Below, in pieces: positions 1-7,114 of a DNA stretch of 53,267 bases (position 1 is the first letter of the stretch; each line of letters starts with the position of its first letter). The notes under the pieces were generated by a model, which saw only the letters and a program-made list of their open reading frames with translations, ran no database searches and was not told the DNA's origin. A program made the position numbers and the translations under genes. The stretch is from Micrococcus sp. EYE_212 (GTDB lineage: Bacteria > Actinomycetota > Actinomycetes > Actinomycetales > Micrococcaceae), in contig NZ_JAHXOZ010000016.1 of NCBI RefSeq assembly GCF_023147585.1, positions 1 through 53,267 of the forward strand, read 5' to 3'.

Positions 1-226
1 CAATCTCCAGCAGCTCCAGACCACCGGAGGGCGCCCCACAGACGGCCCCCAGAGCCCGGTAGCGGGGCTCATCCCCGCCGAACCACTGCACGAGGTCATC
101 CTCGGTCGTGGCGTGCGTCTGCCAGGCGCGCAGGGCCGGGGCCTTGCTGCCGTCGTCGCGGACGGGGATCACGTTCACCCCGTGGGCGTGCAGCTCACGG
201 GCGGCGTCGATCAGTGCGGCGCTCAA
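1..226 (-). CDS. Bifunctional DNA primase/polymerase, N-terminal part (runs off left edge)
   Basis: Reading leftward from a TTG at 226, the frame stays open for 75 codons to the window edge. The translation begins LSAALIDAARELHAHG, then NVIPVRDDGSKAP, and ends near GAVCGAPSGGLELLEI. This matches the N-terminal pattern of prim-pol domains of satellite and plasmid replication proteins: a short helix, a V.P.....K.P strand, a W..AT.DD...W segment, and a G...G.PSGGLE.L.I strand before the catalytic acid. The TTG overlaps the upstream stop as TTGA; an in-frame GTG at 235 is an alternative start. It would make primers or copy the element's DNA, probably with the AAA ATPase seen at the right end. The catalytic residues lie outside the window. 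Confidence 0.7.
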   Translation of the reverse strand, partial: MSAALIDAARELHAHGVNVIPVRDDGSKAPALRAWQTHATTEDDLVQWFGGDEPRYRALGAVCGAPSGGLELLEI

Positions 227-510
227 GAGGCCCACCCGCCGTCGAACTCGTGGACCGGGGTCAACCTGCACAGGGTGATGGACGCGGCCTGTCCGCGCTC
301 GACGGCCCGATCCTGGGCGCGCTGGGCGGCGGGAAGGTTGAAGTAGACCGAACGGCGATAGCGGACTTCTCCGGCGCTCTGTCGGGCCACGAGGACCACG
401 AAAACGCCGTTCAAAAGGTCGGCGGGTCGGGGTAGAATGACGGTGGTGATCTTCTTCGAGGGGGCCGCTCCGTGGGCGACGGGGCGGCCCTTCTTCATGT
501 CCAGGTTCAC
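223..510 (-). CDS. Small element protein of unknown function, 95 aa
   Basis: The start is a GTG at 510 that overlaps the stop of the preceding gene as GTGA; the stop in turn overlaps the prim-pol start as TTGA. The product begins VNLDMKKGRPVAHG and has a central strand-rich part (KITTVILPRPADLLNGVFVVLV), followed by VRYRRSVYFNLPAAQRAQDRAV and a C-terminal PVHEFDGG. No known motif is recognised. The position between an excisionase-like gene and the prim-pol suggests a role in control of replication or of the excision switch, but this is inference from context only. A much longer open frame reading upstream to 678 in the same phase is rejected because it overlaps the better-supported neighbour. 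Confidence 0.55.
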   Translation of the reverse strand: MNLDMKKGRPVAHGAAPSKKITTVILPRPADLLNGVFVVLVARQSAGEVRYRRSVYFNLPAAQRAQDRAVERGQAASITLCRLTPVHEFDGGWAS

Positions 511-815
511 GCGGCAGCACCCCCGGGGAAATCCATCCGGCCCGTCTCTCCCGTGCCGACCATGCGCGGAATGCGGCGGCGGTACGTCGTGACGGTCGGG
601 TGCAGCATCTCCACCCATCCCAGGGGGAGGTAGGCGGCGGCGGTACGCGGGTCGCGGTAGCACTGGCGCGCGATCCACTCGGCACGGCGGCGGGGAAGCC
701 CGTGGGCCTCTCGGACGTGCTGCACCAGCTCGCGGGGGGCGATGGGGCGGCGGTCCAGCTGCGTTGCCTTAGTCGCTCGTTCGAGCGTCGGCGCGGAATC
801 GGTGGGGGCGCTCAA
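507..815 (-). CDS. Small element protein of unknown function, 102 aa
   Basis: The ATG at 815 overlaps the stop of the excisionase-like gene as ATGA, and the stop overlaps the next start as GTGA, so it is probably translated by coupling. The product is basic in its middle part, with RELVQHVREAHGLPRRRAEW, then IARQCYRDPRTAAAYLPLG and WVEMLHPTVTTYRRRIPRM. The RQCYRDPRTAAAYLPL stretch could be part of a helical DNA-binding fold, but I do not recognise the family. Codon use matches its neighbours. The function is unknown. Confidence 0.55.
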   Translation of the reverse strand: MSAPTDSAPTLERATKATQLDRRPIAPRELVQHVREAHGLPRRRAEWIARQCYRDPRTAAAYLPLGWVEMLHPTVTTYRRRIPRMVGTGETGRMDFPGGAAA

Positions 816-1060
816 CGGGCATCAGCTCCCCGCATCTCGGCGAGGGGGGTGACCGGCTTCCGCATGGCGCGCAGGTCGGCGGGATCGACGCGCAGGGAAC
901 GGGCGCCGAAACGGTAGGCCGGCAGCTCGCCCCGGGCGACCCAGCGCCGGACGGTGGGCAGGCTGGTGCCGGTGATTTCGGCGACTTCGGCGAGCGTCAG
1001 GTGCGGCTCAAGGGTGCAGGACGCAGAACGGCCCGCGTGCGACAGTGACGGGACAGGCAT
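812..1060 (-). CDS. Excisionase-like MerR-type helix-turn-helix protein, 82 aa
   Basis: Residues 20-65 read LTLAEVAEITGTSLPTVRRW, then VARGELPAYRFGARSLRV. This is the winged-helix pattern of excisionase-family DNA-binding proteins: a helix-turn-helix ending in W, a basic wing with G.LPA.R.G...R, then a D..DL segment. The family directs recombination by the integrase or acts as a small repressor. Its position two genes downstream of the integrase in the same orientation supports a recombination directionality factor. A Shine-Dalgarno-like AAAGGGG lies about 11 bases before the ATG. The 111-base gap upstream (1061-1171) holds an ACACAGTGT near-palindrome at about 1147-1157 that could be an operator. 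Confidence 0.75.
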   Translation of the reverse strand: MPVPSLSHAGRSASCTLEPHLTLAEVAEITGTSLPTVRRWVARGELPAYRFGARSLRVDPADLRAMRKPVTPLAEMRGADAR

Positions 1061-1171
1061 GGCTAGGAAGCCCCTTTCAAGGGTTCTTCCGGGGTGCCGC
1101 CTTCCGGGTTCGCACTATCACAATGCGGGCCTTACGCGGTCAGAGTACACAGTGTGACGCGGCATGTCCAT

Positions 1172-1591
1172 TCAGGCGCGATCGGCGGTGCCCGTGGGCG
1201 GGGGGAATGCCGCGTCGGCCTTGTCGAGCCGGACGGCCCCGGCGCGCCGCTTCACGTCCCCCTCGATCCGCTCGTTCGGGAGGGACAGATGGAAGATGTG
1301 GCGGCAGTAGAACACCGGATTCACGGCCTCATGCAGAAAGTAGGTCCGCGCCTCCCACCGCCCCCGCGCATCCTGTTTCGTCTCTCGGGCCTCGGGGGTC
1401 GAGGTGGCAGAGTCTAGGGCCGGGCTCACCTTGAACTCGCCTTGGTGAATGAGGGTGAATCCGGGGGCGGTGTAGACCTCGGCCATGACGCAGCCCGCGC
1501 GCTTGCAGCGGTAGACCACTGCCGCGTGCTCCCGGCGCTCGGCAGGGTCGGCGGGCAGGAGGGCGAACACCTGTTCAGCAGTGACGTTCAC
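1172..1591 (-). CDS. Unknown element protein with a possible Cys/His cluster, 139 aa
   Basis: The GTG at 1591 is chosen because a TTGGAG lies nine bases upstream; a TTG at 1606, directly abutting the integrase stop, would add five residues. The product starts VNVTAEQVFALLPADP and contains YRCKRAGCVMAEVY near the N-terminus and NPVFYCRHIFHL in the C-terminal half. The C-x4-C and C-x-H groups could bind a metal, but this is only a guess. It lies directly downstream of the integrase, probably on the same transcript. I do not recognise the family. Confidence 0.5.
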   Translation of the reverse strand: MNVTAEQVFALLPADPAERREHAAVVYRCKRAGCVMAEVYTAPGFTLIHQGEFKVSPALDSATSTPEARETKQDARGRWEARTYFLHEAVNPVFYCRHIFHLSLPNERIEGDVKRRAGAVRLDKADAAFPPPTGTADRA

Positions 1592-1606
1592 GGGGCAGTG
1601 CTCCAA

Positions 1607-2815
1607 TCAGAGTTCGCGGGCCAGCGCGGCCAGGCGGTCGCGTGAGGCGTGTTGGTATCGCTGAACGACTTTCCATGAGGCGTGGCCGGCAAAAGCCCGC
1701 AGCTCTTCGAGAGTCGCCCCCCGCTCCCCGATGCGGGTGAGCGCGGTGTGCCGGAGCATGTGGAAGGTGAAGCCGTCCAGGGTGGGCAGATCGTCGGCGG
1801 CACGGTCGGCATTGAACTCCTTGACGGCCTCACGGAATCGGTAGGCGAACGTCTCCGGGGCGGTGAAGTCTGCACCACGGCGACGGCGAGGGAACAGCAG
1901 CCCGTCCCGGCCTGGTCCGGCGTCGTCGTCCAGGTGGCGCTGCACGAGGGGAATGAGGCGCGGCGGGATTGGGACGTATCGGGCTCCCGCTTCAGACTTG
2001 GGAGAGGTCTCATAGACACCCCCGCCCCGCTCACGCTGTAGCTGCCTCTCCACTTTGATCCACCACTGCGCGTCGTCGCCGTCCCCCACGACCTCCAGGT
2101 GCTTCCGGCGCAGGGCGAGGACTTCCCCCCGCCGTAGCCCGCACCACGCGGCCAGCAGCACGGCCAGCTCGTTCTGGGGCGGCATGTATGAGGCGAGGGC
2201 TTCCACTTCTTCCGGCGTCGCCACCTCCCGATCCACCTTCCGGACGGCGGTATGTGCCGCCGCGCCGTGAACCTGGCAGGGCGATTCGGAGACATAGGGA
2301 GTGAAGTCGCGCCGTTGCTCGCGGGCCTTGCCCCGGGCATAGGTGAACAAGGCAGAGAGGGCGAGATAGGCGGCGCGTGCTGCACCCGGCCCACGCGTGT
2401 TCACGAGATCCTCATGCCAGGCGTCCACGTCGTGCACCGTCACGTCTGCGATGGGGCGAGGGCCGAACGCCGGGAGGATGTAGAGGTCGAGACGGTGGCG
2501 ATATGCCTCTATGGTCCGGCGGGTGCGCCCGACCCGTTCGCCCCATGCCAGCCATTCCGCCGCCACGTCGGCGACGGTGACGCCCCCACGAGGGGCAGCC
2601 TTCTTCTCCCGCGCCTTGACCCGTTGCTGATCGGGCGGCGTGAACGTCCCCCGCGCCTTCTCCCCTCGGGCGATGTCGAGAGCGGCCCGGGCGTCCCCCA
2701 GCGTGTGGAAGCTCCCCAGCGTGTGCTGGCGCCCGTCCACGTAGATGCGCGCGCGGTACTTGCCCGACCTGAGGCGGTCGATGCCCGTGGGTAGCTTCGC
2801 GGGTGCCTTCGCCAT
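1607..2815 (-). CDS. int: Tyrosine-type site-specific integrase
   Basis: The 402-residue product has the full layout of a phage/ICE tyrosine recombinase. Residues about 15-60 are an AP2-like arm-binding region (KYRARIYVDGRQHTLGSF). Residues about 80-165 are a SAM-like core-binding domain (TVADVAAEWLAWGERVGRTR). Residues about 200-402 are the catalytic domain. Visible catalytic residues are R228 (CGLRRGEVLAL), H352-x-x-R355 (HMLRHT), H378 (GHAS) and the nucleophile Y387 (VVQRYQHASRDR). GGAGG precedes the ATG. It integrates and, with an excisionase, excises the element. It reads away from the chromosome boundary and is the last element gene before the host gene at 2965, the usual position next to an attachment site. 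Nothing is missing, so it is probably active. Confidence 0.93.
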   Translation of the reverse strand: MAKAPAKLPTGIDRLRSGKYRARIYVDGRQHTLGSFHTLGDARAALDIARGEKARGTFTPPDQQRVKAREKKAAPRGGVTVADVAAEWLAWGERVGRTRRTIEAYRHRLDLYILPAFGPRPIADVTVHDVDAWHEDLVNTRGPGAARAAYLALSALFTYARGKAREQRRDFTPYVSESPCQVHGAAAHTAVRKVDREVATPEEVEALASYMPPQNELAVLLAAWCGLRRGEVLALRRKHLEVVGDGDDAQWWIKVERQLQRERGGGVYETSPKSEAGARYVPIPPRLIPLVQRHLDDDAGPGRDGLLFPRRRRGADFTAPETFAYRFREAVKEFNADRAADDLPTLDGFTFHMLRHTALTRIGERGATLEELRAFAGHASWKVVQRYQHASRDRLAALAREL

Positions 2816-2824
2816 GCGCCCTCC

Positions 2825-2860
2825 GTGACTAGTCTCTAGGTGTTGCAGGTGACTAGTCTC
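2825..2860. repeat. Two direct copies of GTGACTAGTCTC upstream of the integrase
   Basis: The 12-mer GTGACTAGTCTC occurs at 2825-2836 and again at 2849-2860, exactly 24 bases apart. Its core GACTAGTC is a palindrome. A third partial copy in the opposite orientation, GAGACTAG, sits at 2957-2964 right before the chromosomal start codon at 2965. The spacing and the position between the integrase start and the chromosome suggest operator sites for integrase expression, or arm/core binding sites of the attachment region. Which of these applies cannot be decided from sequence alone. Confidence 0.6.
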
Positions 2861-2964
2861 ATGATATCTTATGAGCAGTCATGAACACCCGTGGAGGTAG
2901 CTCCACCCAGACGAATCCGCTTGAATCCGCGCCATCAGGCCGGAAAGATGGCCCAGGAGACTAG

Positions 2965-3288
2965 ATGATCCTCATCAACCTGAAGTTCACCGTCCAGCCC
3001 GAGCGTGCCGACGAGTGGATGGACGCCGTCGCGAAGTACACCGCGGACGTGCGTTCCGAGCCCGGCAACCTGTTCTTCGAGTGGTACCGCCCGGTGGAGG
3101 GCGGCCCCAACGAGTACTTCCTGCTCGAGGGGTTCACGGACGAGGGTGCGCAGGCCCACGTCGCGTCCCCGCACTTCCAGGAGGGCCTGGACGCGATGCG
3201 GCCGCTGCTGGCGAGCACGCCCCAGATCATCTCCGAGCAGGTCGGTGCGGAGGGCTTCGGCCCGATGGGCGAGCTGCAGATCGACTGA
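2965..3288 (+). CDS. Putative quinol monooxygenase (antibiotic biosynthesis monooxygenase fold), 107 aa
   Basis: The product is about the usual single-domain ABM length. It shows the ferredoxin-like pattern MILINLKFTVQPE (strand), DEWMDAVAKYTADVRSEPG (helix), NLFFEWYRPVEG (strand), NEYFLLEGFTDEGAQAHVAS and HFQEGLDAMRPL. YgiN-like members oxidise small quinols or act as haem-degrading or dehydratase variants, so the substrate is not predictable. An AGGAG lies five bases before the ATG, and this ribosome site overlaps the GAGACTAG repeat. It is the first chromosomal gene after the element, so its natural promoter may have been replaced or altered by the insertion. Confidence 0.8.
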   Translation: MILINLKFTVQPERADEWMDAVAKYTADVRSEPGNLFFEWYRPVEGGPNEYFLLEGFTDEGAQAHVASPHFQEGLDAMRPLLASTPQIISEQVGAEGFGPMGELQID

Positions 3289-3313
3289 GCCCGCCCCGGC
3301 CGGAGGAGGCGAT

Positions 3314-3346
3314 GGCGCCCGCGTCACGAGCGTGACGCAGGGCGCC
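3314..3346 (+). terminator. Hairpin terminator after the monooxygenase gene
   Basis: GGCGCCC-GCGTCAC, loop GAGC, then GTGACGC-A-GGGCGCC form a 14-pair stem with a single-base bulge, 25 bases after the stop, followed by GTCTCTGT. Confidence 0.7.
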
Positions 3347-3386
3347 GTCTCTGTATCCGGGGTCACACCCTGGCTACGGTGAGCGC

Positions 3387-4022
3387 ATGAGCGCCGAGCA
3401 GAACAGCACCCAGACCCCCGGCCACCGCGCCGCCCACGTCCCTGCCGGCCAGGATCTCGGCCACCGCTGGTCCACCCGCGAGGCCGATCACGACGATCCG
3501 GCGGACCGCCGCGCCGTCCGCCAGATCGCCGAGCTCGCCTTCGCGTCCACGGCCGAGGCCGACCTCGTCGAGGAGCTCGCCGGCGGCGCGGAGGGCTGGC
3601 TGCCCCAGTACTCCCTCGTGGCCATGACCGCCGCGATCCCCGGCACGGACCTGCAGTCGGACCCGATGGGCTACGGCACCCTGGTCCGGGCCCACATCGA
3701 CGACGCCGAGGTGCTCGCCCTCGCCCCGCACGGCGTCCTGCCCGAGCATCAGGGCGAGGGCGCCGGCACCGCGCTCGTCAACGCCCTGCTGCAGAAGGCG
3801 CAGGCCGACGGCGAGGCGGTCGTGGTGGTCTACGGCTGGCCCGAGTACTACGCGAAGTTCGGCTTCCACCGGGCCTCCGAGCACGGCGTGCGCGCGGCCT
3901 TCGCCCGGCAGCCCGAGGCGCTGCAGGTCCTCACGCTCCAGGACGGGGCCGAGGTGCCGGCCGGCGAGTCCCGCTACCCGCCCGCGTTCGGGGCGGAGAA
4001 CGCGCAGGTCGCCGGCCGCTGA
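3387..4022 (+). CDS. GNAT-family N-acetyltransferase (YhbS-like), 211 aa
   Basis: The acetyl-CoA loop is visible at about residues 115-130 as GVLPEHQGEGAGTALVNALL, preceded by the strand AEVLALAPHG and followed by VVVVYGWPEYYAKFGFHRAS. The YYAKFGF phrase is characteristic of the YhbS-like branch, predicted acetyltransferases of unknown substrate. About 35 N-terminal residues are low-complexity and outside the fold. A -10-like TACGGT ends exactly six bases before the ATG (3375-3380), with no Shine-Dalgarno sequence, so the mRNA is probably leaderless. It converges on the TetR gene with only ten bases between stops. Confidence 0.85.
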   Translation: MSAEQNSTQTPGHRAAHVPAGQDLGHRWSTREADHDDPADRRAVRQIAELAFASTAEADLVEELAGGAEGWLPQYSLVAMTAAIPGTDLQSDPMGYGTLVRAHIDDAEVLALAPHGVLPEHQGEGAGTALVNALLQKAQADGEAVVVVYGWPEYYAKFGFHRASEHGVRAAFARQPEALQVLTLQDGAEVPAGESRYPPAFGAENAQVAGR

Positions 4023-4032
4023 GAGCCCGGTC

Positions 4033-4638
4033 TCAGACCAGGAGCCGACGCACGGCGGCGAGCGTCCGTTCTGCCTCGGCCGGCTCGGCCGTGAGCCGCG
4101 CGATGACCTCCGCGAGGTCTGTGCGCAGGCCGGACTCGGCGTCGTCGGCCGGGGCGTGGAGCCACGCCCGCAGGGCGCGGTTGTGGACGGCCACCACGGC
4201 CGCCGCCAGCCCGACGGCGACCCCGCCGCGCGCGGGCGTGTCCGGCAGGGCCGAGGCGAGCCAGTCAGAGAACAGCTCCGTGTAGCGGTGCGAGGTGAGC
4301 AGCTCGCGCGTGCGCAGCGCCTGGGAGCCGCGCAGCAGGCGAGAGCGCGCCCGGGCGCGGTCCGGATCGGCGGTGTGGTGCCGGAAGACCTGGAGGACCG
4401 CCTCCTCGAGGGCCTCCCGCACGCCGAGGGAGGTGCCGCGCAGGAAGTCGTCCAGGCGGGCGAGCAGCGCTGCGTGGTCGGCGAAGACCACCTCCTCCTT
4501 CCCGCCGAGGTGGCGGAAGAAGCTGGCCCGGCTCATGCCGGCCTGGCGGGCGAGCTGGTCGGCCGTGACGGCGTCGTAGCCCTCGCGGTCCAGCAGGTGG
4601 ATCAGGGCGGTGAGGGTGTCCTCGGCGGGCGTCGTCAT
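4033..4638 (-). CDS. TetR/AcrR-family transcriptional regulator, 201 aa
   Basis: The N-terminal DNA-binding domain is clear: DTLTALIHLLDREGYDAVTA, then DQLARQAGMSRASFFRHLGGKEEVV, the canonical T..A..AG.S....F.H...KE pattern. The C-terminal two thirds are helical, without an assignable ligand family. The gene is transcribed divergently from the acyl-CoA dehydrogenase at 4765, with a large inverted repeat between them. It therefore probably represses that gene and itself and responds to an acyl-CoA or fatty-acid-like ligand (inference). The start is uncertain: ATG 4638 has a CACCAT seven bases upstream, in the leaderless pattern common here; ATG 4647 adds three residues. The same frame stays open far upstream to about 6180, but that extension runs antisense through the dehydrogenase. 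Confidence 0.88.
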   Translation of the reverse strand: MTTPAEDTLTALIHLLDREGYDAVTADQLARQAGMSRASFFRHLGGKEEVVFADHAALLARLDDFLRGTSLGVREALEEAVLQVFRHHTADPDRARARSRLLRGSQALRTRELLTSHRYTELFSDWLASALPDTPARGGVAVGLAAAVVAVHNRALRAWLHAPADDAESGLRTDLAEVIARLTAEPAEAERTLAAVRRLLV

Positions 4639-4692
4639 GCGGGCCATGGTGCCACGGACGAGGAGAGGGGGTGAGACTGCGTCTGATTCTGT

Positions 4693-4740
4693 GAGATGGC
4701 GTGTCAGTCGGTGTAGGGTGATGACAGACACACCCATCTC
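4693..4740. promoter_or_regulatory. Inverted-repeat operator between tetR-type regulator and acyl-CoA dehydrogenase
   Basis: The left arm GAGATGG-C-GTGTC-A-GTC (from 4693) and the right arm GAC-A-GAC-ACAC-CCATCTC (ending 4740) are imperfect inverted repeats; the outer seven bases match perfectly. The repeat fills the divergent intergenic region where both promoters must lie, as expected for a TetR-family operator. Confidence 0.55.
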
Positions 4741-4764
4741 TCCGACCCCGCCCGGGAGGCCACC

Positions 4765-5979
4765 ATGACCGAGACCCTGCCCACCGTCGAGCCCGAGTAC
4801 GACGTCGCCACGCCGCTGGACACCGACTTCTACCTGGCGCTCGCGGACGTCTCCGACGCCGAGAAGGACGTGTGGCGTCGGGCCCGCGCCTTCGCGCTCG
4901 AGCCGGACGTGCTGCCCCGGATCCGGGAGGCATGGGACCGCCACGAGTACCCGCTGGACCTCGTGGCCCGCCTGGGGCAGGCCGACCTGCTGCGCGACGG
5001 CGTGCCCGTCGCCGGGCTGCCCGACGTGTCCCGCGTGGCCGCGGGCCTGGCCATGATGGAGCTCTCGCGGCTGGACGGCTCGATCGCCACGATGACGGGC
5101 GTGCAGGGCGGTCTGGCCATGCGCTCGATCCAGCTGTGCGGCAGCGAGGAGCAGCGTGCCGAGCACCTGCCGGCCATGGCGCGCGGCGAGCTCTACGGCG
5201 CCTTCGCCCTCACGGAGCCGACCCACGGCTCCGACTCCGTCTCGCTGGAGACCCGCGCCGAGCGCGTCGACGGCGGCTGGCGGCTGCACGGGCACAAGAA
5301 GTGGATCGGCAACGGGGCCGCCGGCGGCGTGACCGTCGTGTGGGCGCGCAGCGCCGAGGACGAGAAGGTCCGCGGGTTCATCGTGCGCCAGGAGTCCGAG
5401 GGCTACACGGCCGAGGTCATCAAGGGCAAGGTCGCGCTGCGGGCCATCGACCAGGCCCACATCACCCTCGACGGCGTGTTCGTGCCCGACGCCGACGTCC
5501 TGCCCGAGGCCCGCTCCTTCAAGGACACCTCCCGCGTCCTCTTCGCCACGCGCGTGGGCGTCGCGTGGTCCGCCCTCGGGAAGGCCGTGGGCTGCTACGA
5601 GGCGGCGGTGCACTACGCGGGGCAGCGCGTCCAGTTCGGCCGGCCGCTGGCGGCCGCCCAGAGCGTGCAGACCCGCCTGGCCGAGATGCTCTCCCAGCTC
5701 ACCCAGGTGCAGCTGCTCGTGCTGCGCGCGACCCGGCTCGAAGACGAGGGCCGGCTCACCGGGCCGATGGCGTCCCTGGCCAAGTACTCGGCGACGCGCG
5801 CCGCGCGGTCCATCGCCGCGAACGCGCGCGACCTGCTCGGTGGCAACGGCATCCTCATCCAGAACGAGGTGGCCCGCCACTTCGCGGACATCGAGGCGAT
5901 CCACACCTACGAGGGCACCGAGACCGTGCAGGGGCTGATCATCGGCCGCGAGATCACGGGGGTCGGCGCGTTCGTGTGA
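4765..5979 (+). CDS. Acyl-CoA dehydrogenase family protein, 404 aa
   Basis: This is a standard-length single-subunit flavoprotein. Visible features are AFALTEPTHGSDSVSLETRA (FAD/substrate loop, about residues 150-165), WRLHGHKKWIGNGAAGG, RVGVAWSALGKAVGCYEAAV, YAGQRVQFGRPLAAAQSVQ, DLLGGNGILIQNEVARHFAD and the catalytic-base region IHTYEGTETVQGLI with E383. The E in TYEGT and the overall pattern are closest to glutaryl-CoA/short-chain dehydrogenases, but the missing Arg signature check means the substrate cannot be fixed. It oxidises acyl-CoA to enoyl-CoA and passes electrons to ETF. GGGAGG precedes the ATG. It is probably controlled by the divergent TetR-type regulator. Confidence 0.9.
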   Translation: MTETLPTVEPEYDVATPLDTDFYLALADVSDAEKDVWRRARAFALEPDVLPRIREAWDRHEYPLDLVARLGQADLLRDGVPVAGLPDVSRVAAGLAMMELSRLDGSIATMTGVQGGLAMRSIQLCGSEEQRAEHLPAMARGELYGAFALTEPTHGSDSVSLETRAERVDGGWRLHGHKKWIGNGAAGGVTVVWARSAEDEKVRGFIVRQESEGYTAEVIKGKVALRAIDQAHITLDGVFVPDADVLPEARSFKDTSRVLFATRVGVAWSALGKAVGCYEAAVHYAGQRVQFGRPLAAAQSVQTRLAEMLSQLTQVQLLVLRATRLEDEGRLTGPMASLAKYSATRAARSIAANARDLLGGNGILIQNEVARHFADIEAIHTYEGTETVQGLIIGREITGVGAFV

Positions 5980-6001
5980 GATGACGCGAGCGGGGGGCGG
6001 C

Positions 6002-6081
6002 GTGAGCCAGAGATTTCTGCTGGTACGCACGCCCCCCTGCCGCCGATTCGTCTGGCTCGGCGGCCGATTCGTCTGGCTCAC
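6002..6081. repeat. Cluster of AGCCAGACGAAT-type motifs downstream of the DUF559 gene
   Basis: GTGAGCCAGA at 6002-6011 is inverted relative to TCTGGCTCAC at 6072-6081. Between them the 17-mer GCCGATTCGTCTGGCTC occurs twice, at 6042-6058 and 6063-6079, with a 21-base period. The stop codon of the DUF559 gene (6078-6080) lies inside the last copy. Related copies lie on the other side of the gene at 7115-7212. Confidence 0.8.
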
Positions 6082-7019
6082 GCCGGCAGAGGGAGCCGCA
6101 GGTGGGCGGCGAGGTCTCGCAGCAGGGCGTCGAGGCCGCGCCGTGTGAAGACGCTGGCGGCCACGCGCAGCACGATCCACCCCTCGGCCTGCATCCGGCG
6201 GTCGCGCTCGATGTCACGGCGCCACTGCTGCGGGTCCGTCCGGTGATGATCGCCCTCGTACTGCACGCAGACGCGAGCCTCCCGCCACACCAGGTCCGGC
6301 CGGACGGTGGACCCGTCGCTCAGCATCAGCAGCGGATTCACCTCCGGCTCCGGCACACCCGCGTCGGTCAGCGCCAGTCGCAGGAGCGTCTCGGCCCTCG
6401 AATCCGCGCCGTCCCTGAGCAGCGGCAGGGCCGCTCGCAGGGTCCGCGTCCCTCGCCTGCCGCGCACCCGCAGCACCTCCGCCTCCAGATCACGCACGGT
6501 GCACCGTGGATGCTCGCCGGGACGACGCCGGCCCGCCGGGCCGTCGGCCCGTTGCAGCAGGCTGTCCCCGGCGGCGACGACGTCGTCCAACGGCAGACCC
6601 AGCTGCGCCAGCGCCGCCCAGGTGGCGGCCGGCGTCGTGATCCACACCCCCGAGCGCACCAGCACGGGGTCCTGCGGGTGCAGCTCATGCCCGACGACGC
6701 CGCTGCGGCGCGGCGCCCCGCCCTCGGCCCGCGTGCGCGCCAGATGGATGGGGCCGCGCTCCCACTGCCGCGGCAGCCACATCCCCCAGAGGCGAGCGGC
6801 GGTGGCGTGGGTGGCCGCGGTGCCGGGGTTCGTCCGCTGGAGGGCGCGGACGACGTCGGCCAGTGAGGGCTGACCCCCGGCGGTGTGCCGCAGCCCGTGG
6901 TGCGGGGCGTCGAACCGGGGGCCGCGCAGCTGCGAGGCCGTCAGACCGGCCTGCAGCCCCGCGGCGACCGGGAAGACGGGGCTGAGGGTGGCGTCGTCGT
7001 GCGGAGGAGGGGCGACCAT
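6078..7019 (-). CDS. DUF559-type endonuclease-like protein, 313 aa
   Basis: The C-terminal 110 residues match the very-short-patch-repair-like DUF559 nuclease fold: SRAETLLRLALTDAGVPEPE, then VRPDLVWREARVCVQYEGDH and RRDIERDRRMQAEGWIVLRV. The D of RPDL, the E of QYEGDHH and the later K/R-rich helix fit a PD-(D/E)xK-like active site. The N-terminal 180 residues are of the type seen in actinobacterial proteins annotated near AbiEi-like or toxin-antitoxin genes, with LRHTAGGQPSLADVVRALQ and ATHATAARLWGMWLP. ATG 7019 is preferred because AGAGGG lies seven bases upstream; ATG 7040 is possible. The gene is flanked on both sides by the same short repeat family and could be a small mobile or defence gene. 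Confidence 0.75.
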   Translation of the reverse strand: MVAPPPHDDATLSPVFPVAAGLQAGLTASQLRGPRFDAPHHGLRHTAGGQPSLADVVRALQRTNPGTAATHATAARLWGMWLPRQWERGPIHLARTRAEGGAPRRSGVVGHELHPQDPVLVRSGVWITTPAATWAALAQLGLPLDDVVAAGDSLLQRADGPAGRRRPGEHPRCTVRDLEAEVLRVRGRRGTRTLRAALPLLRDGADSRAETLLRLALTDAGVPEPEVNPLLMLSDGSTVRPDLVWREARVCVQYEGDHHRTDPQQWRRDIERDRRMQAEGWIVLRVAASVFTRRGLDALLRDLAAHLRLPLPA

Positions 7020-7114
7020 GCCGCCACCCTCTCTTTCCATGGGCGGACCCGGCGCCGCGACGGCGAGGGCCGTGGAGGGCGAGCCGAGTCGGCGGCTCTG
7101 TGCAGGAGCCGCTG

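Larger units (their letters stand above)
1..2860 (-). mobile_element. Integrase-proximal end of an integrative element (phage-satellite or plasmid-like), continuing off the left edge
   Basis: This block holds, all on the minus strand, a tyrosine integrase, an unknown ORF, an excisionase-like HTH protein, two small ORFs and the start of a primase-polymerase. That set is typical of integrated satellites and integrative plasmids. The last four genes are joined by 4-base overlaps (ATGA at 812-815, GTGA at 507-510, TTGA at 223-226). The integrase promoter region with its paired GTGACTAGTCTC repeats marks the chromosomal side; ordinary chromosomal genes start at 2965. The exact attachment site is not resolved. 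The complementary half of a similar element occupies the right end of the window. Confidence 0.75.

Noticed and set aside
4639-6180. Upstream extension of the TetR-type frame
   Set aside because: It is antisense to the acyl-CoA dehydrogenase, and the regulator fold is complete without it.
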